A stretch of 64,000 nt of DNA from Bdellovibrio sp. CG22_combo_CG10-13_8_21_14_all_39_27 (GTDB lineage Bacteria; Bdellovibrionota; Bacteriovoracia; Bacteriovoracales; Bacteriovoracaceae): assembly GCA_002786715.1 (NCBI GenBank), contig PCTW01000043.1:37413-101412 (forward strand), given 5' to 3'. The position numbers and the translations under genes are program-made. Position 1 is the stretch's first letter, and each line of letters begins with the position of its first letter. Below the pieces are notes generated by a model, which was not told the origin of the DNA, ran no database searches, and saw only the letters and a program-made list of their open reading frames with translations. Below are positions 45,654-54,448 of the stretch, in pieces.

Positions 45654-47099
45654 TTAGAGAGGCACCCTAACCTCGTCAATTATTCCTTTGGAGAGCAATA
45701 AATCGTATGCAGATTGGGAGCAAAAGAGGTTGGGAATATAATTAACAGTGTTTTGAAGCCTAGAAATAACTGAGTTCTCTACTTCCGCAAGTAATCGAAT
45801 GTCACCATTTTCGTAGGATATTTTGACCGGATCTCTCTCGAGGAGAACATTGTGTTGATCTTTCATGCCTTTAACGATTTGCTGATGACTTTTCACGAAA
45901 ACTATATCTTTTTTAGGATTATCAGCGATCACCCAATCAAGATCTCCACCCTCTTCTTCTACTAAGCGCATGATCTCTTCAATTTTGGCATCGGCACGTT
46001 TGTGATGCTTCTCAATTTCTTGGGCGTTGTCTTGAGAAACGAGTCTTTGCTTTAATTCTTCACAACGAATACTTCGCGCCCCTTTTTCAATCAATAGAGT
46101 TAACGCCATATCTTTTATTTTTGGTTTTTTATCGAGATCCCCTTGGTGGTAATGCTTATGTACTAATCCCATAAAATAATTGTCATTGAATTGATAAAAT
46201 TTAATCGGATCATTTTCGATCATTTCAAGCAGGTCGCTATAACGATAAATCAATCCTTTTTCGAGGAAATAATAGCATAACCTCTCTGCTATCGCATCGA
46301 ACTTGGCTCCACGAGGAGAGCGGATGACTTGGCTGTACCAAGAGAATCGCGACATCAAAAAGTCTTCAACACAATGAAGTGCATTGTGCTTGATCGTTAA
46401 AATTTCGTGATCTCCTACTTTTCGGGCCTTAAAGTGATAAAGCAAATAATCACGATCATAAGCCCCATATTTAAGTCCTGTATAATGGGCGTCTCGAAGG
46501 AGGTAATCCATGCGATCACAATCGATTTCAGAGTGTAAAATTTGATTGGCAATGACAGATGGATCCACGCCTTTGACCAAGTCTGAAATACGTTGAGGAT
46601 CAAAACCGTGGTCGGTTAAGATTTTAGAAATGCCACCAGCTTTGTAAGTGTTCTTAATAATGAACGCACCTAAATTCTCGTGATCATCTTGCAGTCCTTT
46701 TCCATTTTTCTTCTTAGTCGTTTCGCCAAAGTGAATATAAGCCGCTTCTGTTGTGTGAGAAAAACAAAAGGTTCCGAGATCGTGAAGTAGTGCTCCTAAA
46801 CGAATTGATTGATGGTAAATTTTCTCTTTAGTCATGCAATGAGAATCGACCAGGTCGCCAAACTCTACAGCACGATCACAAGATTCGAGTATTTTTTGAG
46901 CATTAAACATAACCCCAATAGAATGACCAAAGCGTGAATGCTCTGCCCCTGGAAAGACATAACAAGTGAAGCCCAATTGCTTGATCCATCTTAATCTTTG
47001 ATAAAAGGGTGAATGGATAATTTCCCATTCAACGGGAGTGAGTTTGATAAATCCATAGATAGGATCATAGATTACGCGATTCTTATTTGAGATATCCAT
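45654..47099 (-). CDS. HD-domain phosphohydrolase (SAMHD1/dGTPase-like)
   Basis: This 481-residue protein starts at 47099 behind AAGGAT; a TTG at 47120 is less likely. The beginning, DPIYGFIKLTPVEWEIIHSPFYQRLRWIKQLG, and FPGAEHSRFGHSIGVM are typical of the SAMHD1/YwfO group. The HD metal site is GALLHDLG, with further ligands in EIDCDRMDYLLRDA. These enzymes hydrolyse dNTPs or related nucleotides in the cytoplasm. The gene follows a small protein and a terminator. Confidence 0.9.
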   Translation of the reverse strand: MDISNKNRVIYDPIYGFIKLTPVEWEIIHSPFYQRLRWIKQLGFTCYVFPGAEHSRFGHSIGVMFNAQKILESCDRAVEFGDLVDSHCMTKEKIYHQSIRLGALLHDLGTFCFSHTTEAAYIHFGETTKKKNGKGLQDDHENLGAFIIKNTYKAGGISKILTDHGFDPQRISDLVKGVDPSVIANQILHSEIDCDRMDYLLRDAHYTGLKYGAYDRDYLLYHFKARKVGDHEILTIKHNALHCVEDFLMSRFSWYSQVIRSPRGAKFDAIAERLCYYFLEKGLIYRYSDLLEMIENDPIKFYQFNDNYFMGLVHKHYHQGDLDKKPKIKDMALTLLIEKGARSIRCEELKQRLVSQDNAQEIEKHHKRADAKIEEIMRLVEEEGGDLDWVIADNPKKDIVFVKSHQQIVKGMKDQHNVLLERDPVKISYENGDIRLLAEVENSVISRLQNTVNYIPNLFCSQSAYDLLLSKGIIDEVRVPL

Positions 47100-47118
47100 T
47101 GACCGTTCATCCTTGAAC

Positions 47119-47146
47119 AAAAAAAAGCCGGTGCGAACACCGGCTT
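47119..47146 (-). terminator. Terminator after the 67-residue gene
   Basis: A perfect 9-bp stem AAGCCGGTG / CACCGGCTT with loop CGAA, followed on the minus strand by a T run. Confidence 0.92.
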
Positions 47147-47159
47147 AAGATTAACCTAT

Positions 47160-47363
47160 TTATTGTACCAGATCTTTATTCTTTTTTCTCGCTGCCAGCA
47201 ATTTTCTATAAACATGGTCTAATAAAGCTCTAGCTTCACGACGCATATCATTATCATGGATGAAGCGATAAAAATTCTCAACTTCTGAAGTATTTCTAAA
47301 ATTTCTTGAAATCTTAACCACTACTTCTTGAGCTGTCGGCTGTTCTTTGTTCGTTGCACTCAT
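47160..47363 (-). CDS. Small cytoplasmic hypothetical protein
   Basis: This 67-residue protein starts at 47363 behind GGAGG (9 bases); an in-frame TTG at 47378 is part of the ribosome site and unlikely. It is basic and helical (YRFIHDNDMRREARALLDHV, KLLAARKKNKD). It lies 30 bases after the NtrC-like regulator in the same direction, before a strong terminator, so the two are probably one transcript. No family is recognised. Confidence 0.65.
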   Translation of the reverse strand: MSATNKEQPTAQEVVVKISRNFRNTSEVENFYRFIHDNDMRREARALLDHVYRKLLAARKKNKDLVQ

Positions 47364-47393
47364 ATCCAAATCCTCCAAAAAATTATTTAAAAA

Positions 47394-48953
47394 TTACTGA
47401 GCTTCTTTTGCTTCAATGAGTCCGTAGCTATGGAGCTTGTTATAAAGTGTCTTAACAGTAATCCCTAAAACTTTGGCCGTTTTGGTTTTGTTGCCACTCA
47501 AATGATCAAGTGTCATACAGATATGTCTTCTTTCCAATTCATCAAGTGTCATTTGAGAAAACTTGTACAATTCTGCTTCAGTTTCGTCGACTTCCTCTTG
47601 AGGAATTTGAATTGTTGTTACTTGTTCAGAAAGATGATCTTTTTCAACAATTCTATTGTCTGACAAGATATAAGCACGTTCTACAACGTTTTGAAGCTCG
47701 CGTACGTTACCTGGCCATGTATATTCTTCGAGGGCCTTAAGAGCACCAGGAGAAAATGATTTTTGCTCTTCAACTTTTCTTTTATGGTTTAAGAAGAACA
47801 TCGCCAATTCGATCACATCTTCTTTGCGGTTTTTAAGTGAAGGAACATTGATTTTGATAGTGCTTAGTGAGTAGAACAAGTCTTCTCTGAAGAGTCCATC
47901 TGATACCATTGCTGTTAAATCTCTTCTCGTTGAAGAAATAATGCGAACATCAGCTTTATAAGGAACTTGTCCGCCAACTCTAAAGGCCAACTTGTCTTGA
48001 ATAAACAAATTCAACTTTGACTGAAGGTGAATTGATAATGATGAGATATTGCTAATAAAGATTGTTCCGTTTTGAGCAAGTTCAAGCATACCTGGCTTAA
48101 CATGGTGCTCTTTTCCGTCACGAATTTCTTTACCAAAAATTTCTTCTTCAAGTTGAAGCTCATGATAAGCTTCACAATCGATTGAGATAAAGGCAGCTTC
48201 CGCGCGGTGGCCACGACAGTGAATTCTGCGAGAGATCATCTCTTTGCCACAACCAGCTTCACCAGTTAGAAGAACGTTAATATTTCCTGCAGCAGCTTTG
48301 TCTGCCAAATGAAGAGCTTCCTTCATCGCTGGAGATTTACCCATGATTGGTTTTTCTTCAATTTTGAAAGAATCATTCATCGTTACAGAACGACTCTTTT
48401 CTCTTAATTCTTTTTCCTTAACTTCTACTTGCTTTTGAAGTGATTGATTCAAATGCTTAGCAGCTAAGTACATCTTCATATTAGAAAGTGGCTTCTTAAC
48501 GAAGTTTAAAATTTCTAAGACTTGGTTGATATGTTCACGTGAAAATGATTTTTCAGCATTTGTATTTTGAAAGTGAACTGATCCGATGACGATGCCTTCG
48601 TGTGATACAGGTACGCAAAGTTCAGATTGAACATTTTCGCTTAATTTGTGCATGAAAACGGGATCTCTTTGAGCATTGTTTGAGAAATAAGGACGTTTTG
48701 TTCTTATAATGTGTCCAACTGGGCCTTCACCTTTAGCGATGTGGCTTTTTGATTTCAATACTTCACCGTTGATTGAAACCAATTCAGCAGATAGATCTTC
48801 TTTCACGATATAGATAGAAGTACTGTCAGATCCAACAAGAGTGTGAAGGAATCCACCCAATTCAGCGAAAAAGATGTCTTCGTCTAATGTCGATAAAAGT
48901 GAAGACAGTAGGTTCTCGTTGAGTGTCAAACTTTCTGATTTTTCCACGCTCAT
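47394..48953 (-). CDS. NtrC-family-like regulator with GAF domain, lacking sigma-54 motifs
   Basis: This 519-residue protein has a GAF domain (about 25-155), a linker coiled coil, an AAA+ domain (about 202-430) and a Fis-type helix-turn-helix (LSGNKTKTAKVLGITVKTLYNKL, from about 486, in two parts). The AAA+ part is clearly derived from sigma-54 activators (IMGKSPAMKEAL, WPGNVRELQNVVERA). Walker A is GEAGCGKE. The GAFTGA loop that contacts sigma-54 is replaced by RDGKEHH-type sequence (about 276-284), Walker B reads GTIFISNIS instead of GTLFLDEIG, and the second arginine after FREDLF is lost. It therefore probably cannot activate sigma-54 and may act as a plain DNA-binding regulator. Confidence 0.85.
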   Translation of the reverse strand: MSVEKSESLTLNENLLSSLLSTLDEDIFFAELGGFLHTLVGSDSTSIYIVKEDLSAELVSINGEVLKSKSHIAKGEGPVGHIIRTKRPYFSNNAQRDPVFMHKLSENVQSELCVPVSHEGIVIGSVHFQNTNAEKSFSREHINQVLEILNFVKKPLSNMKMYLAAKHLNQSLQKQVEVKEKELREKSRSVTMNDSFKIEEKPIMGKSPAMKEALHLADKAAAGNINVLLTGEAGCGKEMISRRIHCRGHRAEAAFISIDCEAYHELQLEEEIFGKEIRDGKEHHVKPGMLELAQNGTIFISNISSLSIHLQSKLNLFIQDKLAFRVGGQVPYKADVRIISSTRRDLTAMVSDGLFREDLFYSLSTIKINVPSLKNRKEDVIELAMFFLNHKRKVEEQKSFSPGALKALEEYTWPGNVRELQNVVERAYILSDNRIVEKDHLSEQVTTIQIPQEEVDETEAELYKFSQMTLDELERRHICMTLDHLSGNKTKTAKVLGITVKTLYNKLHSYGLIEAKEAQ

Positions 48954-49099
48954 TGTCTATCTCCTAGTCAAAATGATTGATGAGGTTGTTTAAATGCTAT
49001 GCATCAAGTCTCTTGAAAATAATACAATGCGTCAGTAATTTTTACAAGACTAATTTGCTCAAGTGTTTAAAAAAAATTCATGGTATTTCGTAAAAACGA

Positions 49100-50410
49100 T
49101 TACTTAGACCATCTAGGAGTTATACAGTTTCCATAATTTTCCGTGATCGACCCAAAAATATCACCTTCGCGGTCCATAATGTAGATATTATGGACGGCCT
49201 TAGTCCTTGAAAGTACACGCTGAGAAGAGAAGGCTATGAATTCATTATCATTTGAATAAGTCGGGTCCTCATTTGATCCAAAATCCTTCGTTAATCTGAC
49301 TAAATTATTGCCATCAGAGTCCAGACGAAAAATATCAAAGCGATTATCTAACCAAGAAGAGAATGCAATCTCTTTTCCATCCGGAGAAAAGCGAGGGGTA
49401 GCATTGAATTCACCAACATAACTGATTCGACGAACATCTTTCTCTTGAGAGCGTGGATCCATCATATAAATCATCGGCATCCCCGATCTACCAGAGAGAA
49501 AAACCATCTTGTCTCCAGCCTTATTAAAAGATGGGTCAACATCAGGAGAATAGTGATTGGTGATTCGCTTAAGCTTTTGAGTGTTCATATCCATCAAATA
49601 AATTTCAGCATTACCTTCATGGCTGAGAGTTAAAGCGATATTCACTCCATCGGGCATAAAAATGGCTCCTGAATTGATACCTGGTCGCGAGGAGATTCGT
49701 TTTGACTCTTTGGTATCGAGATCCATTAAATAAAGATCGATATTGCGCTTTGAACTTCTTCCCTCTTTTATCAAAGAGTAGACTACTTTCTTTCCGTCAA
49801 ATGAGATATCGGGACTAATGACCATACCTCTATGACGAGTCAATTGAGTTTTGTTGCCTCCGTCAAAATCCATCAAGTAGAGCTCTTTAATAGCATCTCC
49901 ACGACGGCTGTCTCGGTCTGAAACAAAGAGAATTTTAGAATTAAAAATCGAAGGGTCTCCCGTTATTGATTGAAAAGAGCTATCGGCGAGCTCATGGGCA
50001 GCTCTTCTCAAATTACTGTTGCTAGAAACCTTTTCAGAAAGTGAACGATTTTCTTTCACTGAATAAGTTATCGCTTTAACTGTAAAAGGTTGAGCACTTG
50101 TCATTTCGAGAACGATCAAGAAATCCACACTTTTACTTTTCCAATCAGAAGCATCTGTTGCTTGAGAAACTTCAGTGGCCTTAACTGAAAATTTCTTCTT
50201 ATAAAATGAGAGGTCATTTTTAATAATGGTCAATATCTCATTAGCCTTTTTTATATTTTCACTATTCGTAAAACTGCGTTTTGAGGCAACGACCGCAACT
50301 TCCGTTTTCTGCAAAGTCGCCTGTCCAATCGCAACGACTGTTAAGTTATCCTGAGCAATCACAGTGTTTGTAAGGAGAAGTAGGAATAATACCCATATAT
50401 TTTTTTTCAT
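49100..50410 (-). CDS. tolB: Tol-Pal system beta-propeller protein TolB
   Basis: This 436-residue protein has a signal peptide ending TVIAQ. An N-terminal alpha/beta domain (about 20-150) precedes a six-bladed propeller built from WD-like units: KILFVSDRD, DISFDGKKVVYS, EIYLMDMNTQKLKRITNH, RFSPDGKEIAFSSW, PTYSNDNEFIAFSSQ. TolB works in the periplasm, linking the inner-membrane Tol complex to Pal during division. It is the last gene of the operon. No Pal gene follows in the window. Confidence 0.93.
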   Translation of the reverse strand: MKKNIWVLFLLLLTNTVIAQDNLTVVAIGQATLQKTEVAVVASKRSFTNSENIKKANEILTIIKNDLSFYKKKFSVKATEVSQATDASDWKSKSVDFLIVLEMTSAQPFTVKAITYSVKENRSLSEKVSSNSNLRRAAHELADSSFQSITGDPSIFNSKILFVSDRDSRRGDAIKELYLMDFDGGNKTQLTRHRGMVISPDISFDGKKVVYSLIKEGRSSKRNIDLYLMDLDTKESKRISSRPGINSGAIFMPDGVNIALTLSHEGNAEIYLMDMNTQKLKRITNHYSPDVDPSFNKAGDKMVFLSGRSGMPMIYMMDPRSQEKDVRRISYVGEFNATPRFSPDGKEIAFSSWLDNRFDIFRLDSDGNNLVRLTKDFGSNEDPTYSNDNEFIAFSSQRVLSRTKAVHNIYIMDREGDIFGSITENYGNCITPRWSK

Positions 50411-50427
50411 AAAAACCTCGGTGATTG

Positions 50428-51195
50428 TTAAAGAGGAAAGCCCAAAACGATTTCGCCTTTTGTTCCGGCTGCCACAAGTTCAGGAGGAAGCTTTGGAAAA
50501 GGAGAAGCCGATCTTACCGCATCCAGTGATCTCTTATCGTATTCGCTATCTCCGCTAGATTCAAGAACGACGGCATTAAGAACCTTCCCATTAGCAGACA
50601 AAAAGACTCGAATACGGCAGGTTAAATTTTTTGACATGAGAAAACTTGGCAACTTCCATAAAGGCCGAACGTGTTCAGGAAGGCTACCTAAATAAGCTCC
50701 AGCTTCTTCCCCTATTCCGCCCTTACTTCCAGTTAACGCTGTTCCCGACTTCAACTTGTTGCCTGATATGACGAGCTGTTTAAGTGAGTCTTTTACTTTA
50801 TCGTTAATTCCCTTTCCATCACTCTTAGAATTTTTCTTAGCGTCGGCAACTTTAGGTTTATTGTATTTAGAAATAAGATCATTAAAAGAAACTTTTTTAG
50901 ATTCCTTCTCAAAGACCTTATCTTCAGCTCCACCTAAATCCTTAGGTACTTCTGCCTTTGGAGCTGGAGCAGACTCTTCCACTGGTGGATGAGTCTCCAT
51001 ATCCCTCAATTCCTTAAAAGTCATTTTAGGCATGGCCACAACATCGACTCGCACCGAAGCTTGCACAAGCTTCATATTAAAATCTTTATTAAGATCTGTT
51101 TGATGCGCTATTTTCTGAGAATAAAAAAACATTGCTATAAAAAAAGCAGCATGAAAGCAAAGAGAAAAAAAAGTATAGCGATTAATATTATTCAT
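50428..51195 (-). CDS. TonB/TolA-like energy-transducing protein
   Basis: This 255-residue protein has an N-terminal membrane helix (about 9-25), a Pro/Lys-rich periplasmic linker (80-160) and a TonB-type C-terminal domain (about 170-255) with CRIRVFLSANGKVLNAVVLESSG split over two strands and YDKRSLDAVRSASPFPKLP. It takes the TolA position between TolR and TolB, so it probably spans the periplasm for the Tol complex. It overlaps the tolR end by 8 bases. Confidence 0.85.
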   Translation of the reverse strand: MNNINRYTFFSLCFHAAFFIAMFFYSQKIAHQTDLNKDFNMKLVQASVRVDVVAMPKMTFKELRDMETHPPVEESAPAPKAEVPKDLGGAEDKVFEKESKKVSFNDLISKYNKPKVADAKKNSKSDGKGINDKVKDSLKQLVISGNKLKSGTALTGSKGGIGEEAGAYLGSLPEHVRPLWKLPSFLMSKNLTCRIRVFLSANGKVLNAVVLESSGDSEYDKRSLDAVRSASPFPKLPPELVAAGTKGEIVLGFPL

Positions 51196-51604
51196 TCGTC
51201 TCTATTTCAGTAACCAGGGCAATATTAGTAATTCCCCCTCTTTTCAGAAAGCTCATTAATTTAGCAACGGAACCATACTTAATTCCGTAATCAGCACGCA
51301 AATAAATGACGTCTGTTTTATTCTGTTTAAATTTTGATTTAATTTCCGCAATAATTTCACTCTCAAGAATTTTATCTTTCCCAATAAAAAGCTCTTCACT
51401 TCGAGTGAGCGACAACACAATTTGAGTGGTAGAAAGATTCAAGGGATTAACTTCTTTGGTCTTTGGCAACTCAAGTGAGATACCATTTAACATCAAAGGT
51501 GCCGTAATCATAAAGATCACCAACAAAACCAACATCACATCCACGAGCGGAGTAACGTTGATATCGGAGATTGCCCCTTTTTTATTTCCAGTATTCATTC
51601 CCAT
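51188..51604 (-). CDS. tolR: TolR/ExbD-family proton-channel subunit
   Basis: This 138-residue protein has a short cytoplasmic N-terminus followed by DINVTPLVDVMLVLLVIFMITAP, with the conserved Asp of the proton path at residue 22, then a periplasmic domain (DVIYLRADYGIKYGSVAKLM). AGAGG precedes the start. It forms the TolQR motor with the preceding gene. Confidence 0.94.
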   Translation of the reverse strand: MGMNTGNKKGAISDINVTPLVDVMLVLLVIFMITAPLMLNGISLELPKTKEVNPLNLSTTQIVLSLTRSEELFIGKDKILESEIIAEIKSKFKQNKTDVIYLRADYGIKYGSVAKLMSFLKRGGITNIALVTEIETNE

Positions 51605-51615
51605 AAAAAGCCTCT

Positions 51616-52317
51616 TTATCTGTGAATGATTGATCTCTCTACAACATTGAGAAAATCTTGCACAAAGTTTTCCATTTCAGCTTGAAACTCACCTAACTGT
51701 GAGTTGAAACGGTTATAAAACCAAACAGCAGGAATGGCCGCAAACAAACCGACCGCAGTAGCGACGAGGGCTTCAGCAATACCAGGGGCCACTGCATCGA
51801 GGGTCGCCCCTCCGCCTGCCAGCCCTCTGAAGGAATCAATAATCCCCCAAACTGTTCCAAATAGTCCGATAAAAGGAGTAATTGAACCAATTGTTGCTAA
51901 GACTGATAATGACTTCTCTAATTGAACATTTGAACTGTTCATCCCCATTCGAAGCGCACGTTCGAGGGCTCCAAGTCCCATTGATTGGAAATGACTTTTG
52001 ACGACTGCAATGGGTTCATTGCCGCCGGCGCTTTCCTTAATCTTAGAGAGCTCATTATAACCACTATCAAACATAATCTTAAGTGGTGAGCTTGGAAGAT
52101 TAAGAGTTAGACCGTGCGCCTCTTTCAAAGAGGTACAGCCTCGATAGATATTAAGAAATCCTTTGTCAGCATGTTTGGCCTTGAGGAACTGAGCTTTTTT
52201 TGCAAAAAAGAGTGCCCAGGAACTAACGCTGCCTAATAATAAAATAAGCATCACTGACTTAACAATGAGACCAGAATGCAAAATAATTTCGAGAATGTTT
52301 AAATCACTTTGTCCCAC
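51616..52317 (-). CDS. tolQ: TolQ/ExbB-family proton-channel subunit
   Basis: This 233-residue protein has a GTG start behind AAAGGAG, three membrane segments (about 14-35, 135-157, 170-192) and the family block LATIGSITPFIGLFGTVWGI plus GIAEALVATAVGLFAAIPAV. With TolR it harvests the proton gradient to drive outer-membrane constriction. It overlaps the upstream membrane gene by 14 bases. Confidence 0.94.
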   Translation of the reverse strand: MGQSDLNILEIILHSGLIVKSVMLILLLGSVSSWALFFAKKAQFLKAKHADKGFLNIYRGCTSLKEAHGLTLNLPSSPLKIMFDSGYNELSKIKESAGGNEPIAVVKSHFQSMGLGALERALRMGMNSSNVQLEKSLSVLATIGSITPFIGLFGTVWGIIDSFRGLAGGGATLDAVAPGIAEALVATAVGLFAAIPAVWFYNRFNSQLGEFQAEMENFVQDFLNVVERSIIHR

Positions 52318-53149
52318 TTGCTTTTTCTCCTTTGAAACGTATATAGGCTAAATAGATAAATAATATGGCGAAAATTTCGGACCAGTTTAGATTCTTACTC
52401 GGAATCAGAGGAGAAAATTCCCCTTTTAAAATGATGTCGAGTCCAAACCAAGCTTGAAGAGGTGCAATCACCACAAGTATAAAAATTAAAGGGTGCAACC
52501 AATTTAATTTTTTCCAATGAAGGATCTGCAGCAAAAGAAAGAGTTGGAAGAAGAGAAAACGAACTTCATTGCCATCTATTTGAAGACTTAGCTTGTATAG
52601 AACTGAAATCAGAGAAGCATAGGTTATATCTCTTAAAAATCGCGATCTCTTATTGAGGGGATAAAGATGATCAAGTAAGGCGATGAAAATAATATCCAGA
52701 GAGAAAACAAATGTATTGGAGAGATAAATTAATATTTGATTTCCAAAAGAAGGAAGTAATTGAACTTGAGTAACTGGCGCAGTTAAAAATGCAAAAAGGA
52801 TATAATTCGTGACGATAATAACAAGGAAGCTCATCTCCCATTTTCCTTGAGTTTCTTGTAAAAGGCTCCTAATCGTCGAACGAACATCAAAACGAATAAT
52901 AAGAAACTTAAAAGGAATAAAAAAGCTGATGGACTTGGCGATAATCAACGTTTTCCAGCCGTTCAATCTTAACCAATCTTCAATAATGGAAAGGGAGTGA
53001 TTTAATTGAAAATGAAAAAAAGAAGCCAAAGAAATCACGCAGATATAGATGATAAAATAAATAGCAAATTGGACTGTTATATAAGCAGCCTGTCTTCCCC
53101 CATTAGGGAGGTCTTTGTAAAAATAGTCAATGACTCGATTAAAATTCAT
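52304..53149 (-). CDS. Polytopic membrane protein of unknown function in the Tol operon
   Basis: This 281-residue protein has about seven hydrophobic segments, rich in Phe, Ile and Leu, with short loops. It resembles no family I can name. Its ends overlap the neighbours by 10 to 14 bases, so it is translated as part of sppA-lapB-tolQRB. Its position suggests envelope work, but that is inference. Confidence 0.65.
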   Translation of the reverse strand: MNFNRVIDYFYKDLPNGGRQAAYITVQFAIYFIIYICVISLASFFHFQLNHSLSIIEDWLRLNGWKTLIIAKSISFFIPFKFLIIRFDVRSTIRSLLQETQGKWEMSFLVIIVTNYILFAFLTAPVTQVQLLPSFGNQILIYLSNTFVFSLDIIFIALLDHLYPLNKRSRFLRDITYASLISVLYKLSLQIDGNEVRFLFFQLFLLLQILHWKKLNWLHPLIFILVVIAPLQAWFGLDIILKGEFSPLIPSKNLNWSEIFAILFIYLAYIRFKGEKASGTK

Positions 53150-54020
53150 TTTGTTTTGTATTCGGTTTTAGCCAGTTTAACTGCATCTCAGGTGATGGAT
53201 AAATTTTAGAATATTTTAAATAAAGAGGATTACTTTTGCTGAGATTATCTATTTTAATCAACATTTGATAATAAGCATTCCAAGTCACCAAATCGCTCTT
53301 CACAAGCTTATCCATCTGCTTCGTTATTTCGAATTGCTGATTAAAACTAAAACCTTTATCGAAAACCATCTCATCATATTTCTTAAGGGCTTCAGTCATC
53401 ACTTCTTTTGGAAAGGCTTTTCCATAAAAATTTGATCCTATAATTGATCTTAATTTAGCAGTGGCCACATAGTTCATAAAGAATCCAGCCTTGGCCCGCA
53501 AAATATCTTCTAAAAGAAGTAGTGAAATTTCAACTTTAGTTAAATCAAGAGTTCTTATAAATGGAAGGGACAGGAGTAGCAAATAACGATTAGGTTCAGT
53601 CGGAAGCGCAAAGTGTGTAATGTCCGGAGTGTTGACCACTAATATGTTAAATCGAACTTCAAAATATCCTAGTTTCTCAAGCAGATCTTCGAGTGAAGTA
53701 TCAAGACCGTAATCTGGCTTTTGAAAATCCCACTTTATAATTTGAGCATTTTTAACTAACCACATTTGACTTAAGAAAGACCAAAACTCATCTTCACCTG
53801 GAATATTGTATTTTTCCTCAATTTTTCGTTTATTGGCCTTTACAACTGTGGCAACTTGTTTCTTTTGTTTTACCACTTCACTTTCAAGCATGTCGTTTTT
53901 TATAACGTCCTTGATTGCTTGAAAATCTAAAGTCTCATGCTTTTCGACAAGTGGATCTTTCTTTACTTCTTCAGCAAGAACAATCTGTGATAATAAGAGA
54001 AGAGCTATCATCCACTTCAT
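53139..54020 (-). CDS. Secreted protein resembling an inactive M48 metallopeptidase
   Basis: This 293-residue protein has a signal peptide ending IVLAEE. Residues about 120-185 follow the M48 layout: NILVVNTPDITHFALP (like the strand and Asn-Ala-Phe-Ala-Leu-Pro of M48), YLLLLSLPFIRTLD, then VEISLLLLEDILRAKAG where active enzymes have an HExxH helix. No HExxH is present, so it is probably not catalytic, if the relation is real. It begins with a TAATG overlap and lies between a small secreted protein and a membrane protein in the Tol operon. Confidence 0.6.
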   Translation of the reverse strand: MKWMIALLLLSQIVLAEEVKKDPLVEKHETLDFQAIKDVIKNDMLESEVVKQKKQVATVVKANKRKIEEKYNIPGEDEFWSFLSQMWLVKNAQIIKWDFQKPDYGLDTSLEDLLEKLGYFEVRFNILVVNTPDITHFALPTEPNRYLLLLSLPFIRTLDLTKVEISLLLLEDILRAKAGFFMNYVATAKLRSIIGSNFYGKAFPKEVMTEALKKYDEMVFDKGFSFNQQFEITKQMDKLVKSDLVTWNAYYQMLIKIDNLSKSNPLYLKYSKIYPSPEMQLNWLKPNTKQNEF

Positions 54021-54448
54021 TATCTCACCCTCGATCGACCGCTAACATATTGATCATTCAACTTGCCCCAATAATACATATCTGTAAGTTCTAACCCAAC
54101 GCTATCAAAAAATCGTGGATACTGATCCTGCATACAGGTAGGTCTTTTGTCAGTGAGGTGGGAGGACATCATATACCCTTTATAAGGACCGACCTGGACA
54201 TAATTCCATTCACCATTGATAAGAGTCGTTTTCTCTTTAGAACCCTTGGATGATATTTCGAACACTTTAACAGGGTGTCCACAGCTAAGTGTCGACATCG
54301 AATTTGAGTAACGAGATGGATTACGATGAACGTGACCAAACAATAATTTAAAATAAGAAACTTTAACAAGCTTTATATCTTTACCGGTCACAAACTCATC
54401 TTGTGCAAAAACCGAGGTACCTATGAGGAGAAGTAAAATTTTAAGCAT
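54020..54448 (-). CDS. Small secreted SH3-like protein
   Basis: This 142-residue protein starts at 54448, sharing one base with the lapB stop. It has a signal peptide ending SVFAQ. The mature part (EWNYVQVGPYKGYMMSSHL) resembles a bacterial SH3 domain, with two cysteines that could pair (STLSCGHPV and RPTCMQD). No exact family. Its stop overlaps the next start by one base, so it is tightly coupled to the M48-like protein. Confidence 0.65.
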   Translation of the reverse strand: MLKILLLLIGTSVFAQDEFVTGKDIKLVKVSYFKLLFGHVHRNPSRYSNSMSTLSCGHPVKVFEISSKGSKEKTTLINGEWNYVQVGPYKGYMMSSHLTDKRPTCMQDQYPRFFDSVGLELTDMYYWGKLNDQYVSGRSRVR

